From NCBI GenBank assembly GCA_052387115.1, contig JBQTJM010000038.1, positions 1 through 8,734 on the forward strand: a stretch of DNA of 8,734 nt, given 5' to 3'. The position numbers and the translations under genes were made by a program. Under the pieces are notes generated by a model. That model did no database searches. It was not told the origin of the DNA and saw only the letters and a program-made list of their open reading frames with translations. The stretch's first letter is position 1; the number at the start of each line of letters is the position of its first letter. Below are positions 1 to 5,857 of this stretch, piece by piece. The stretch is from JACCXJ01 sp052387115. GTDB taxonomy: Bacteria > Pseudomonadota > Gammaproteobacteria > JACCXJ01.

Positions 1-3
1 CCC

Positions 4-39
4 GTAGGGCGGGTTAGCGGTTGTATCGCGTAACCCGCC
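4..39 (+). repeat. GTAGGG-type palindromic repeat, copy 1
   Basis: Begins GTAGGGCGGGTTA and closes with the inverted arm TAACCCGCC. The arms GGCGGGTTA (8-16) and TAACCCGCC (31-39) are perfectly complementary, and the GCG/CGC bases inside extend the stem with a bulge. This is the layout of short dispersed extragenic palindromes (REP- or MITE-like) seen in many proteobacteria. No transposase is present here, so it would be a passive element. Copy number in the genome cannot be judged from one window. Confidence 0.7.
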
Positions 40-93
40 TTCCCGAAGGGGCGCGCATGAAGTCCGGACCGGAAGTTCCTCTTGGGTGCCTTC

Positions 94-133
94 GGTGGGT
101 TACGACGCAAACGGCGCGTCTAACCCACCCTAC
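94..133 (-). repeat. GTAGGG-type palindromic repeat, copy 2 (inverted)
   Basis: On the minus strand this reads GTAGGGTGGGTTAG and ends CGTAACCCACC, matching copy 1 (4-39) with GTGGG replacing GCGGG. The arms GGTGGGTTA (94-102) and TAACCCACC (121-129) pair perfectly, and the inner arms GACGC (104-108) and GCGTC (116-120) extend the stem past one bulged base. The C/T difference is matched on both arms, so pairing is preserved. The two copies face opposite ways about 55 bases apart, like a compound repeat unit. Confidence 0.75.
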
Positions 134-256
134 ATCGACTGGGCTCTATCGTGTGTCATGAGGGGTTGCACAACAATGGGACTTGCCCCTCGAAATCCAG
201 TGTGTCCGGAGACGACCCCGGTGTGGGTGCTACCTTGCCCGCCCGGCCCGAGCCCC

Positions 257-622
257 CTATTCGTCTAATGGCTTCCCGGTACCCACCCAGGCGTCGAAGC
301 CGCCGGCGATGGAGCTGACGTTCGTATAGCCCATGCGCTGTAGGGTCTCCGCCGCCAACGCCGCACGCGCCCCGCTCCGGCAGTAGACGAGCACGGGGGC
401 CGAGGGGTCCACGAGCTCGCGGCAGCTCCCGATGCGGAACTCCAGGAGGCCGCGCGGGATGTGGATGGCCCCGGGCAACCGGCCTGCCTCGAGCTCCTCG
501 GGCTCGCGCACGTCGATCACCACAGTCCGAGGCTCGCCGAGGTGTTGCTCGGCGGTGTCCGGATCGATCTCGCGGATGTGGTTCTTGGCCTCCTGGACGA
601 GGTCTTGTGCGGTCATGGCCAT
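257..622 (-). CDS. Single-domain rhodanese-like sulfurtransferase
   Basis: A 121-residue protein that is essentially one rhodanese domain. Such proteins carry sulfane sulfur as a persulfide on an active-site cysteine and pass it to a thiol or cyanide acceptor. Visible hallmarks are DVREPEE (37-43), GRLPGAIHIPRG (47-58), the active-site loop CRSGARA with catalytic Cys81, and the C-terminal GGFDAW (107-112). There is no signal peptide, so it is probably cytoplasmic. The start at 622 is favoured over the ATG two codons later because a GGAGGTG ribosome site (631-637) lies 8 bases upstream. It follows the PstS-like gene on the same strand after 86 bases, with no terminator seen between, so co-transcription is possible. 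The physiological substrate cannot be read from the sequence. Confidence 0.93.
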   Translation of the reverse strand: MAMTAQDLVQEAKNHIREIDPDTAEQHLGEPRTVVIDVREPEELEAGRLPGAIHIPRGLLEFRIGSCRELVDPSAPVLVYCRSGARAALAAETLQRMGYTNVSSIAGGFDAWVGTGKPLDE

Positions 623-708
623 GGTCTTTTCACCTCCGGCGCAGAGGATGCCACAGCGCGTTCATGTCTGGCAAATCGTTCGTACTTGAAGCACTGGCGC
701 AGGCCGCC

Positions 709-1770
709 TCACATGGAGACGCGCTTCAAGGCCTTGGCGGCACCGGCGACGGCCTTGCGTTCCGCAGCCGGCATGGGGATCAGGCCCTTTGCCACGAGAT
801 AGCCCTTGTCGCCCCAGGCGCGGTCGTCGGTGAACTCGGCGATATATTGAGCCAGACCGGGCACGTTCCCGACGCGATCGCCCTTGACGTAGAAGTACAG
901 CGTCCGGCTGACGGGGTATTGCTGCGACGTGACGCTGTCGGCACTCGGGGCGACCCCCTCGATCGACACCGCGTCGAGCGTCTTGGAATGAGTGAAGTAC
1001 TGGTTGTAGGCCATGATCGCGATCGCCCCCGGGCGGGCCGATAGCTTGTCCGCCAGCTTGTCCGGGTTCTCCCGCACATAGGCGCCATCCTCGCGGATCG
1101 TACGACAGAGCGTGTCGAACCGGGCGGCGTCGCGGTCCTTCATGGCGGCGGCTGCCGGAAAACCCACGCACCCGCCTTCCATCACCAGCTCGGAGAAGAC
1201 TTCACGGGTTGCGGAGCCCTCGGGCGGCCCGAGCACCTCGATCTCGACATCGGGCAGGACCGGATCGACCTCCTTCCAGGTCTTGAATGGATTGCGCACG
1301 AATGTCTCGCATTCCGTGCAGGCCGGATCCGGTATCTCCTTGGCCAGGGCCAGGTACAGGGCCTTGCGGGTGAGCCGCAGCGGCTCCTGTTTTTTCAGGC
1401 GCGCCAAGGTGACCGCACCATAGCCGATCTTGACCTCGACGAGGTTCTTGACGCCCGTCGAGCGGCAGAAGTCGAATTCGCGCCGTTCCATACGACGCGA
1501 CGCATTGACGATATCCGGGGTATCCGCGCCCGTACCCTCGCAAAACAACTTGATCCCGCCGCGGCTCCCGGTCGACTCCACCCAGGGCCGTTTCACCTTC
1601 TTGGACTTGGCGAGCCTGTCGGCGACGGCATCCGCAAACGGCCGGATCGAATGCGACCCGACGATGTGCACATAGCCGCGCAGGTCCGCCGCCTGTGCTG
1701 GCTGCAGCACTCCGGCGGCGACCACGACGGCGATCGAGAAGGGGACACGATAGCTCATGGTACGTCTCAC
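709..1770 (-). CDS. PstS-family periplasmic phosphate-binding protein
   Basis: A 353-residue (from GTG 1770) substrate-binding protein of the PstS/PBP-like class, the periplasmic phosphate receptor of Pst ABC importers. A signal peptide is clear: hydrophobic FSIAVVVAAGVL, then probable cleavage after AQA near residue 27. Family features in order are VGSHSIRPFADAV (37-49, first phosphate loop), ESTGSRGGIKLFCEG (65-79, second loop), TPDIVNASRRM (84-94), EVLGPPEGSATREVF (178-192), TIREDGAYV (224-232), YPVSRTLYFYVK (285-296) and AWGDKGYL near the C-terminus. The start is ambiguous. The GTG at 1770 has AGGA only 3 bases upstream, while the in-frame ATG at 1758 gives a cleaner signal peptide (MSYRVPFS...). 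No pstC, pstA, pstB or phoU gene is adjacent, so it is an orphan receptor in this window. A CxxC pair (Cys151, Cys154) sits in an internal loop. An intrinsic terminator ends only 15 bases before the GTG. Confidence 0.9.
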   Translation of the reverse strand: MRRTMSYRVPFSIAVVVAAGVLQPAQAADLRGYVHIVGSHSIRPFADAVADRLAKSKKVKRPWVESTGSRGGIKLFCEGTGADTPDIVNASRRMERREFDFCRSTGVKNLVEVKIGYGAVTLARLKKQEPLRLTRKALYLALAKEIPDPACTECETFVRNPFKTWKEVDPVLPDVEIEVLGPPEGSATREVFSELVMEGGCVGFPAAAAMKDRDAARFDTLCRTIREDGAYVRENPDKLADKLSARPGAIAIMAYNQYFTHSKTLDAVSIEGVAPSADSVTSQQYPVSRTLYFYVKGDRVGNVPGLAQYIAEFTDDRAWGDKGYLVAKGLIPMPAAERKAVAGAAKALKRVSM

Positions 1771-1785
1771 GGATCCTGGCCTCGG

Positions 1786-1817
1786 AAAAAAAAGAACCCG
1801 CTCTGGCGAGCGGGTTC
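1786..1817 (-). terminator. Intrinsic terminator after the OmpA-family gene
   Basis: On the minus strand a perfect 10-bp stem (1808-1817 pairing with 1794-1803, GAACCCGCTC against GAGCGGGTTC) with a 4-base loop is followed directly by eight U residues (A-tract at 1786-1793). This is a textbook rho-independent terminator. It lies 60 bases beyond the stop codon of the OmpA-family gene and immediately ahead of the PstS-like gene, so it should separate their transcripts unless it is read through. Confidence 0.92.
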
Positions 1818-1841
1818 CATGACGGGTAGCTGGAGACTAGG

Positions 1842-1865
1842 CCGGGGACCGCCGGCGGTCCCCGG
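1842..1865. repeat. Perfect 24-bp palindrome
   Basis: CCGGGGACCGCC is followed directly by its exact reverse complement GGCGGTCCCCGG, giving 12 perfect pairs and no spacer. It lies 11 bases beyond the stop of the OmpA-family gene and 24 bases before the intrinsic terminator stem. In RNA it would form a very stable GC hairpin. Possible roles are 3'-end protection of the message, help to the terminator, or a protein-binding site. There is no U-tract, so it is not a terminator by itself. Confidence 0.75.
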
Positions 1866-1876
1866 TTGCCGAGACC

Positions 1877-2914
1877 TCACTCACCCATCCAGACCAGCTC
1901 GACACGTCGATTCTTCTCGCGGCCTTCCTCGGTGCTGTTGTCCGCGATCGGATACTCCTCGCCATACCCCTTTGCGTACAGGTTGTTCGTCACACCGCGT
2001 TCCTTGAGGTAGTCGACCACCGACTGTGAGCGCCGATCGGACAGGGCCAAGTTGTACTCGCTCGAGCCTTCACTGCTGGCATGTCCCTGGACCTCGATGT
2101 CCTTCTTCTCGGGATACACCACCAGTTGATCGGCCACACCGTCCAGGATCGACTTCGCCGTCGCGGTCAGCTCGGCCGAGTCGTACTCGAAGTTGACCCC
2201 GTGCAGCTCGATGCGGATCAAACAGCCGGTGTCGTCGACCTTGGCCCCCTTGAGCGTGCCCGGGCATTTATCCAGGCAGTCATCCACGCCGTCGCCGTCC
2301 GAGTCCCGGGTCGAGCAATCGTCCACCGGCGCCGGCGCCTCCGCGACCGGTTGCGGTTTCGGACCCAGGGGGACATAGATCCCCAGGTTCACGACCATCT
2401 CGTGCAACTGATTGGCGGGGGCGGTCTCGCTGTCGGCATTGTAGCGATAGCGCACATCGGTACGAAGCGACGTCCCGTGGTCGTCGAGCTCGTACTGAAG
2501 GCCGGCGCCGGCTTCACCGGTGAAGTGCAACTCGGACCCGCGCCGGTCGCTTTCGGTGTTCAGGCCCATGAGGCTGACGACCCCATAGGGCGACAGCTGG
2601 CTGCGCCATGGGAACACTAGGGCATCCAGACCCCCGCCATACTCATCCACGTCGCCGCTGCCGCCGGGCCCGTCGCTCTGGAAGTTGTTATAGAGCCCTT
2701 TCAGCTCGAGGTTCAGATACCGGTTGATGATCTTACCGACCGCGAGCCCCCCGCCCCAGCCCTCGGAAACATCGCGAGCGCCGTCGGGTACGACGAAGGT
2801 CCCGAACGGCACCAGATAGAAGCGGTTGTCCAGGAACTCCCCCTCCGCACGGACCGCGCCTGCCATCACTACCCCGAGCAGGCCGAAGCTCACTAGCCAT
2901 TGGTTGTGCGCCAT
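1877..2914 (-). CDS. OmpA-family outer-membrane beta-barrel protein
   Basis: A 345-residue envelope protein expected to anchor the outer membrane to peptidoglycan. Order of parts: a signal peptide with probable cleavage after VRA at residue 23; an N-terminal beta-barrel of about residues 28-183, rich in alternating aromatic and glycine strands; a Pro/Ala hinge (184-197); a calcium-binding-type repeat DSDGDGVDDCLDKCPGT (204-220) flanked by Cys200, Cys213, Cys217 and Cys231; and a C-terminal OmpA domain (about 235-343) with NFEYDSAEL (241-249), VQGHASSEGS (275-284), YNLALSDRRSQSV (287-299) and KNRRVEL (334-340). The Asp that normally follows GHT/GHA in this domain is Ser280, while the partner Arg295 is kept. 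The start is well supported by AGAGGAG (2921-2927) six bases before the ATG. It ends at a strong terminator and is probably monocistronic. Confidence 0.94.
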   Translation of the reverse strand: MAHNQWLVSFGLLGVVMAGAVRAEGEFLDNRFYLVPFGTFVVPDGARDVSEGWGGGLAVGKIINRYLNLELKGLYNNFQSDGPGGSGDVDEYGGGLDALVFPWRSQLSPYGVVSLMGLNTESDRRGSELHFTGEAGAGLQYELDDHGTSLRTDVRYRYNADSETAPANQLHEMVVNLGIYVPLGPKPQPVAEAPAPVDDCSTRDSDGDGVDDCLDKCPGTLKGAKVDDTGCLIRIELHGVNFEYDSAELTATAKSILDGVADQLVVYPEKKDIEVQGHASSEGSSEYNLALSDRRSQSVVDYLKERGVTNNLYAKGYGEEYPIADNSTEEGREKNRRVELVWMGE

Positions 2915-2942
2915 GATTGTCTCCTCTTTACGACATCATACA

Positions 2943-2977
2943 GTGTACTATACTACACGAGAACTTGATTCCTACAA
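2943..2977 (-). promoter_or_regulatory. Candidate promoter and overlapping dyad for the OmpA-family gene
   Basis: An unusually AT-rich stretch (about 2930-3000) precedes the gene. On the minus strand TTGTAG (2972-2977) is 16 bases from TAGTAT (2950-2955), a plausible sigma-70-type pair that would start RNA near 2942, about 28 bases before the ATG. A 16-base dyad, 2943-2958 (GTGTA, six bases, TACAC; seven of eight pairs match), covers the -10 element and could be an operator. Alternative -10 hexamers (TATAGT at 2947-2952, TATGAT at 2935-2940) exist, so the exact promoter is uncertain. Confidence 0.4.
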
Positions 2978-3082
2978 ACATAGGATAGCAAAACAACAGT
3001 TCCAGCGAAAGTATCGGCACCCGGCAGTGCCCTTGAGCCCACCAGGCCCTCGATCAAAGTGCCTCAGAACATCGCCTCCGGG

Positions 3083-5797
3083 CTACCCGGTCCATCCCAG
3101 GCCCGCGGCGATGCAGTTGATCGAGAGCAGCAAGGGGACGAGCTCACGCTGCCGGGTCTCCGCCGGCGCCTCTAGGGCGCGGAAACGCCGGATCAACCGC
3201 ACCTGCTCCCGACCGACCTGGTTGATGATGGACAGGCGCCGCCCGAGGCGGCGCTGTAACCTCGGGAAGCGCGTGCAGAGCGCCGTCGCGCCGCTCAAAC
3301 CGAGCACCCGCTCGACCGTGCGCCGGTATTCCTCCGCGACCATACCGTAGACCTCGTCGCGTACGCTCGCGCTCGGCACCAGCGTGGCGTACTCGCGCGC
3401 GATGGCGAGGTCCACCTGCGCGAGGCCCTTCTCGACCTCGTCGATGATGAGCCGGAAGAGCCGCGAGCGCTCGAACAGGCGTTTCAGCAACTGCTCGCCG
3501 GCCGCTCCCCGGACCTCGATGAAGCGCGCGATCCCGCTGCCCACGCCATACCAGCCCGGTACCATGTGGCGGTTCTGGGTCCAGGCGAAGACCCAGGGGA
3601 TGGCGCGCAGATCGACCAGCGACTTGGCGCCGAAGCGCCGAGCCGGTCGCGATCCGATGTTCAGCAGGGCGAGCTCCTCGACCGGGCTCGCCGCCTGGTA
3701 GTACTCGACCAGTCCCGGATGGTCGGCGAGGCGCCGATAGGCCGCATAGGCGGCGCCGGACAGGGCCTCCATGGCCTCGTCCACCTCTGGATCCGGCGCG
3801 AGCGCCGCCTCGGTCGTGGACTTGAGCGAGTGTTCGAAGACGCTCGAAGCAAAGAGCTCCATGTGATACCGGGCGGTCCCGCGGTTCGCGTACTTGGCCG
3901 ACACCACCTCCCCCTGCTCGGTGATCCGGCAGCGCCCCCCCACCGAGCCCGCGGGTTGGGCCGCGATCGCCCGCCCGGTCGGGACGCCACCGCGGCTCAC
4001 CGATCCGCCGCGGCCGTGGAAGAAGGCGATCGGGATCCCGGCCTCCTCCCCCACGCGCGTGAGCCGCGCCTGGCAGAGGTGCAGCTCCCAGTTGGAGGTG
4101 AAGAACCCGCCGTCCTTGTTGGAATCGGAATAGCCGATCATGACCTCCTGCACCCCGCCCTGCTCGCGGACCGAACGGCGCACGACGGCCGTCGCCAAGA
4201 GCTCGCGCATGATTCCGGGGGCGCGTCGCAGGTCCTCGATGGTCTCGAAGAGCGGTACGACCGGCAAGGTGCAGGCCTCGACCCCCTGGGCATCGACGAA
4301 CAGGCCGCCGTATTTCGCGAGCACGTAGACGCCGAGCACGTCCGCGACCGATTGGGTCATGCTCAGGATGAAGCCACCGAAGGTCTCGCGGTCCACACCG
4401 GCACGCAATTCCGCCGCGAGTCGAAAGGTCGCGAGCGTCGATTCGGCCTCCGCGGTCAGCCCCGGGAATGTCGGCAGCGCCGCCAGCGGACGCGCCAGCT
4501 CCGCTTGCAGCCAGTGTCGCGACAAAGGGGAGCCCACGGCCGTCGATGGCGCCGAAGCTCGATGGAGCGCCTCGAGGGTGCGATTGATGACCGTGGTGTT
4601 CTCCCGCAGGTCCAGCCGCACGGTGCGGAAACGGAACGCCTCGACCTCGCGGCGCACGGGACGCACGAGCGCCCGCCCGAGCGCGCCGCAATCGGCGTCC
4701 GCCAGCCCTTGCTCCAAGGTGTTGAGGTCATCGGCGAGGGCATCGGCGCTGCGATAGGCAAAGGCCTCGGGGCGGTCCCCAAGCGCGGCCTCGAGCTTTT
4801 CCAGCATCGAGAACGCGAACTGTCGAAACACCTCGCCGGGGTTGCGGCGGGCGATCGCCTGGCCGTCGGGGAGATCGGCGAGTTGCCCCGCCAGCCTCAC
4901 CGTGAAGGCGTTAGGCACCGTGATCGCGTGCTCCGCGATGCTGAGTAAACGGGCCAGGTCGAGCAGCCGGGCACGATAGCGCCTCAAGCTGGCCGTGCGG
5001 TTCCGGAGGACCGTGTCGAGAGTCACCGCATTGGTCACGAAGGGATTGCCGTCTCGATCGCCGCCGATCCAGGACCCGAACTGCAACAACGGCGGCAGGC
5101 GGAAGGCGTGACCGGGATAGTGGGACTCGAGCGCGGTTTCGAGCTTGGCCATGACCTCGGGCACCTGTGCGAACAGAGCCTCCTCGAAGAAGTGCAGCCC
5201 CCAGGCGACCTCCTGCGCGACGGTGGGTTTTTCGAGCCTGAGCTCCCCGGTCAGCCATAAGAGCTCGATCTCGTTGCGCAGGGCATCGATACGCGCGCGG
5301 CGTTCCCTTGGTGTCCAGCGCGGCGTCTCCAGCTCCACCAGGCGCAGGTAGATACGCCGATGGATCTCGAGGACCGTGACGCGCTTGGCCTCGGTGGGGT
5401 GCGCGGTCAGGACCGGCCGGATGCGGGCGTCTCGCAACAGCGCTTGGATCGCCTCGCTCGGAACACCCGCTCGTGCCGCCTCGCAAAGGACATGGGCGAA
5501 GGTGCCCGGGACCTCCTCCGGTCCGCGCTCGGCCTCGGTGTGGCGCAAGCGCCGCATGGTCGCGTTCTGCTCGGCAAGGGCGATGAGCTGAAACCAGATC
5601 CCGAAAGCCTGGAGGCAACGGAGCAAGAGGTCCTCGCGCGCCGCCGGGATGGGCGCCTCGCCACGCAAGACAGGCTCGATCTCCGGCTGCCGGCGCCGCA
5701 CCACAGCGCACAGGAGCCCGAACAAGGTGTCGAGCACCTCGCGGGCATAGCGGACCGCCTCTCGTGATTCGGGGGTTTCCGGTACAGTATTCGTCAT
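3083..5797 (-). CDS. ppc: Phosphoenolpyruvate carboxylase
   Basis: A 904-residue cytoplasmic enzyme that adds bicarbonate to phosphoenolpyruvate to give oxaloacetate, the anaplerotic feed into the TCA cycle. It is full length (the E. coli enzyme has 883 residues). Catalytic signatures are VLTAHPTE with His133; GSWIGGDRDGNPFVT (241-255); LDLREN with Arg398; VPLFET with metal-ligand-type Glu518; MIGYSDSNKDGG with Asp558 and Lys561; FHGRGGSVSRGG with His594 and Arg602 (a Ser replaces the usual Gly at 601); GEVVSAKYANRGTARYHME (629-647); and LRAIPWVFAWTQNRH (730-744). The C-terminus is GLGWTG instead of the usual RNTG ending. The position matching E. coli Lys773 appears to be Gln794, so aspartate feedback may be weak or absent. 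The start at 5797 has AGGA (5804-5807) six bases upstream. It is divergent from chrA. No clear terminator follows; only a weak 5-bp hairpin without a U-tract is seen at 3016-3031. Confidence 0.97.
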   Translation of the reverse strand: MTNTVPETPESREAVRYAREVLDTLFGLLCAVVRRRQPEIEPVLRGEAPIPAAREDLLLRCLQAFGIWFQLIALAEQNATMRRLRHTEAERGPEEVPGTFAHVLCEAARAGVPSEAIQALLRDARIRPVLTAHPTEAKRVTVLEIHRRIYLRLVELETPRWTPRERRARIDALRNEIELLWLTGELRLEKPTVAQEVAWGLHFFEEALFAQVPEVMAKLETALESHYPGHAFRLPPLLQFGSWIGGDRDGNPFVTNAVTLDTVLRNRTASLRRYRARLLDLARLLSIAEHAITVPNAFTVRLAGQLADLPDGQAIARRNPGEVFRQFAFSMLEKLEAALGDRPEAFAYRSADALADDLNTLEQGLADADCGALGRALVRPVRREVEAFRFRTVRLDLRENTTVINRTLEALHRASAPSTAVGSPLSRHWLQAELARPLAALPTFPGLTAEAESTLATFRLAAELRAGVDRETFGGFILSMTQSVADVLGVYVLAKYGGLFVDAQGVEACTLPVVPLFETIEDLRRAPGIMRELLATAVVRRSVREQGGVQEVMIGYSDSNKDGGFFTSNWELHLCQARLTRVGEEAGIPIAFFHGRGGSVSRGGVPTGRAIAAQPAGSVGGRCRITEQGEVVSAKYANRGTARYHMELFASSVFEHSLKSTTEAALAPDPEVDEAMEALSGAAYAAYRRLADHPGLVEYYQAASPVEELALLNIGSRPARRFGAKSLVDLRAIPWVFAWTQNRHMVPGWYGVGSGIARFIEVRGAAGEQLLKRLFERSRLFRLIIDEVEKGLAQVDLAIAREYATLVPSASVRDEVYGMVAEEYRRTVERVLGLSGATALCTRFPRLQRRLGRRLSIINQVGREQVRLIRRFRALEAPAETRQRELVPLLLSINCIAAGLGWTG

Positions 5798-5853
5798 ACC
5801 CCATCCTAGGCTGGCCCGGAGGATATGTCATTCCTGGAGGAGTTGCGGACATC
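5798..5853. promoter_or_regulatory. Divergent ppc/chrA intergenic region
   Basis: Only 56 bases separate the ppc start from the chrA start. They hold the ppc ribosome site (AGGA, minus strand, 5804-5807), a GGAGG at 5818-5822 and the likely chrA site GGAGGAG at 5836-5842, which is 11 bases from the ATG. I see no convincing -35/-10 pair, so promoters for both genes probably extend into the opposite coding region. A ten-codon frame (see 5825-5857) also lies here. Confidence 0.4.
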
Positions 5854-5857
5854 ATGA
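5825..5857 (+). CDS. Possible 10-residue leader peptide ahead of chrA
   Basis: ATG at 5825 opens the frame MSFLEELRTS, whose TGA stop (5855-5857) overlaps the chrA start codon as ATGA. That geometry would allow translational coupling. Against it, the only upstream ribosome site (GGAGG, 5818-5822) is just two bases from the ATG, which is too close for good initiation, and so short a frame can arise by chance. It is listed as a possibility only. Confidence 0.15.
   Translation: MSFLEELRTS

Noticed and set aside
1..133. Palindromic repeats considered as a CRISPR array
   Set aside because: There are only two copies in opposite orientation, with no regular spacers and no cas genes.
86..268. Plus-strand 60-codon frame in the left flank
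   Set aside because: It runs through the palindromic repeat and the end of the rhodanese gene on the other strand, and has no ribosome site or recognisable product.
3016..3031. GGCAC/GTGCC hairpin downstream of ppc considered as a terminator
   Set aside because: The stem is only 5 bp and no U-tract follows on the minus strand.
3566..4948. Long open frame on the plus strand, antisense to ppc (460 codons)
   Set aside because: It lies entirely inside a clearly functional ppc gene, has Arg/Gly/His-rich low-quality composition with no domain, and long antisense frames are expected in GC-rich coding DNA.
5764..5853. N-terminal extension of chrA by 30 residues (ATG at 5764)
   Set aside because: The extension overlaps the ppc 5' end, has no family resemblance, and a ribosome site just upstream of 5854 supports the shorter protein.
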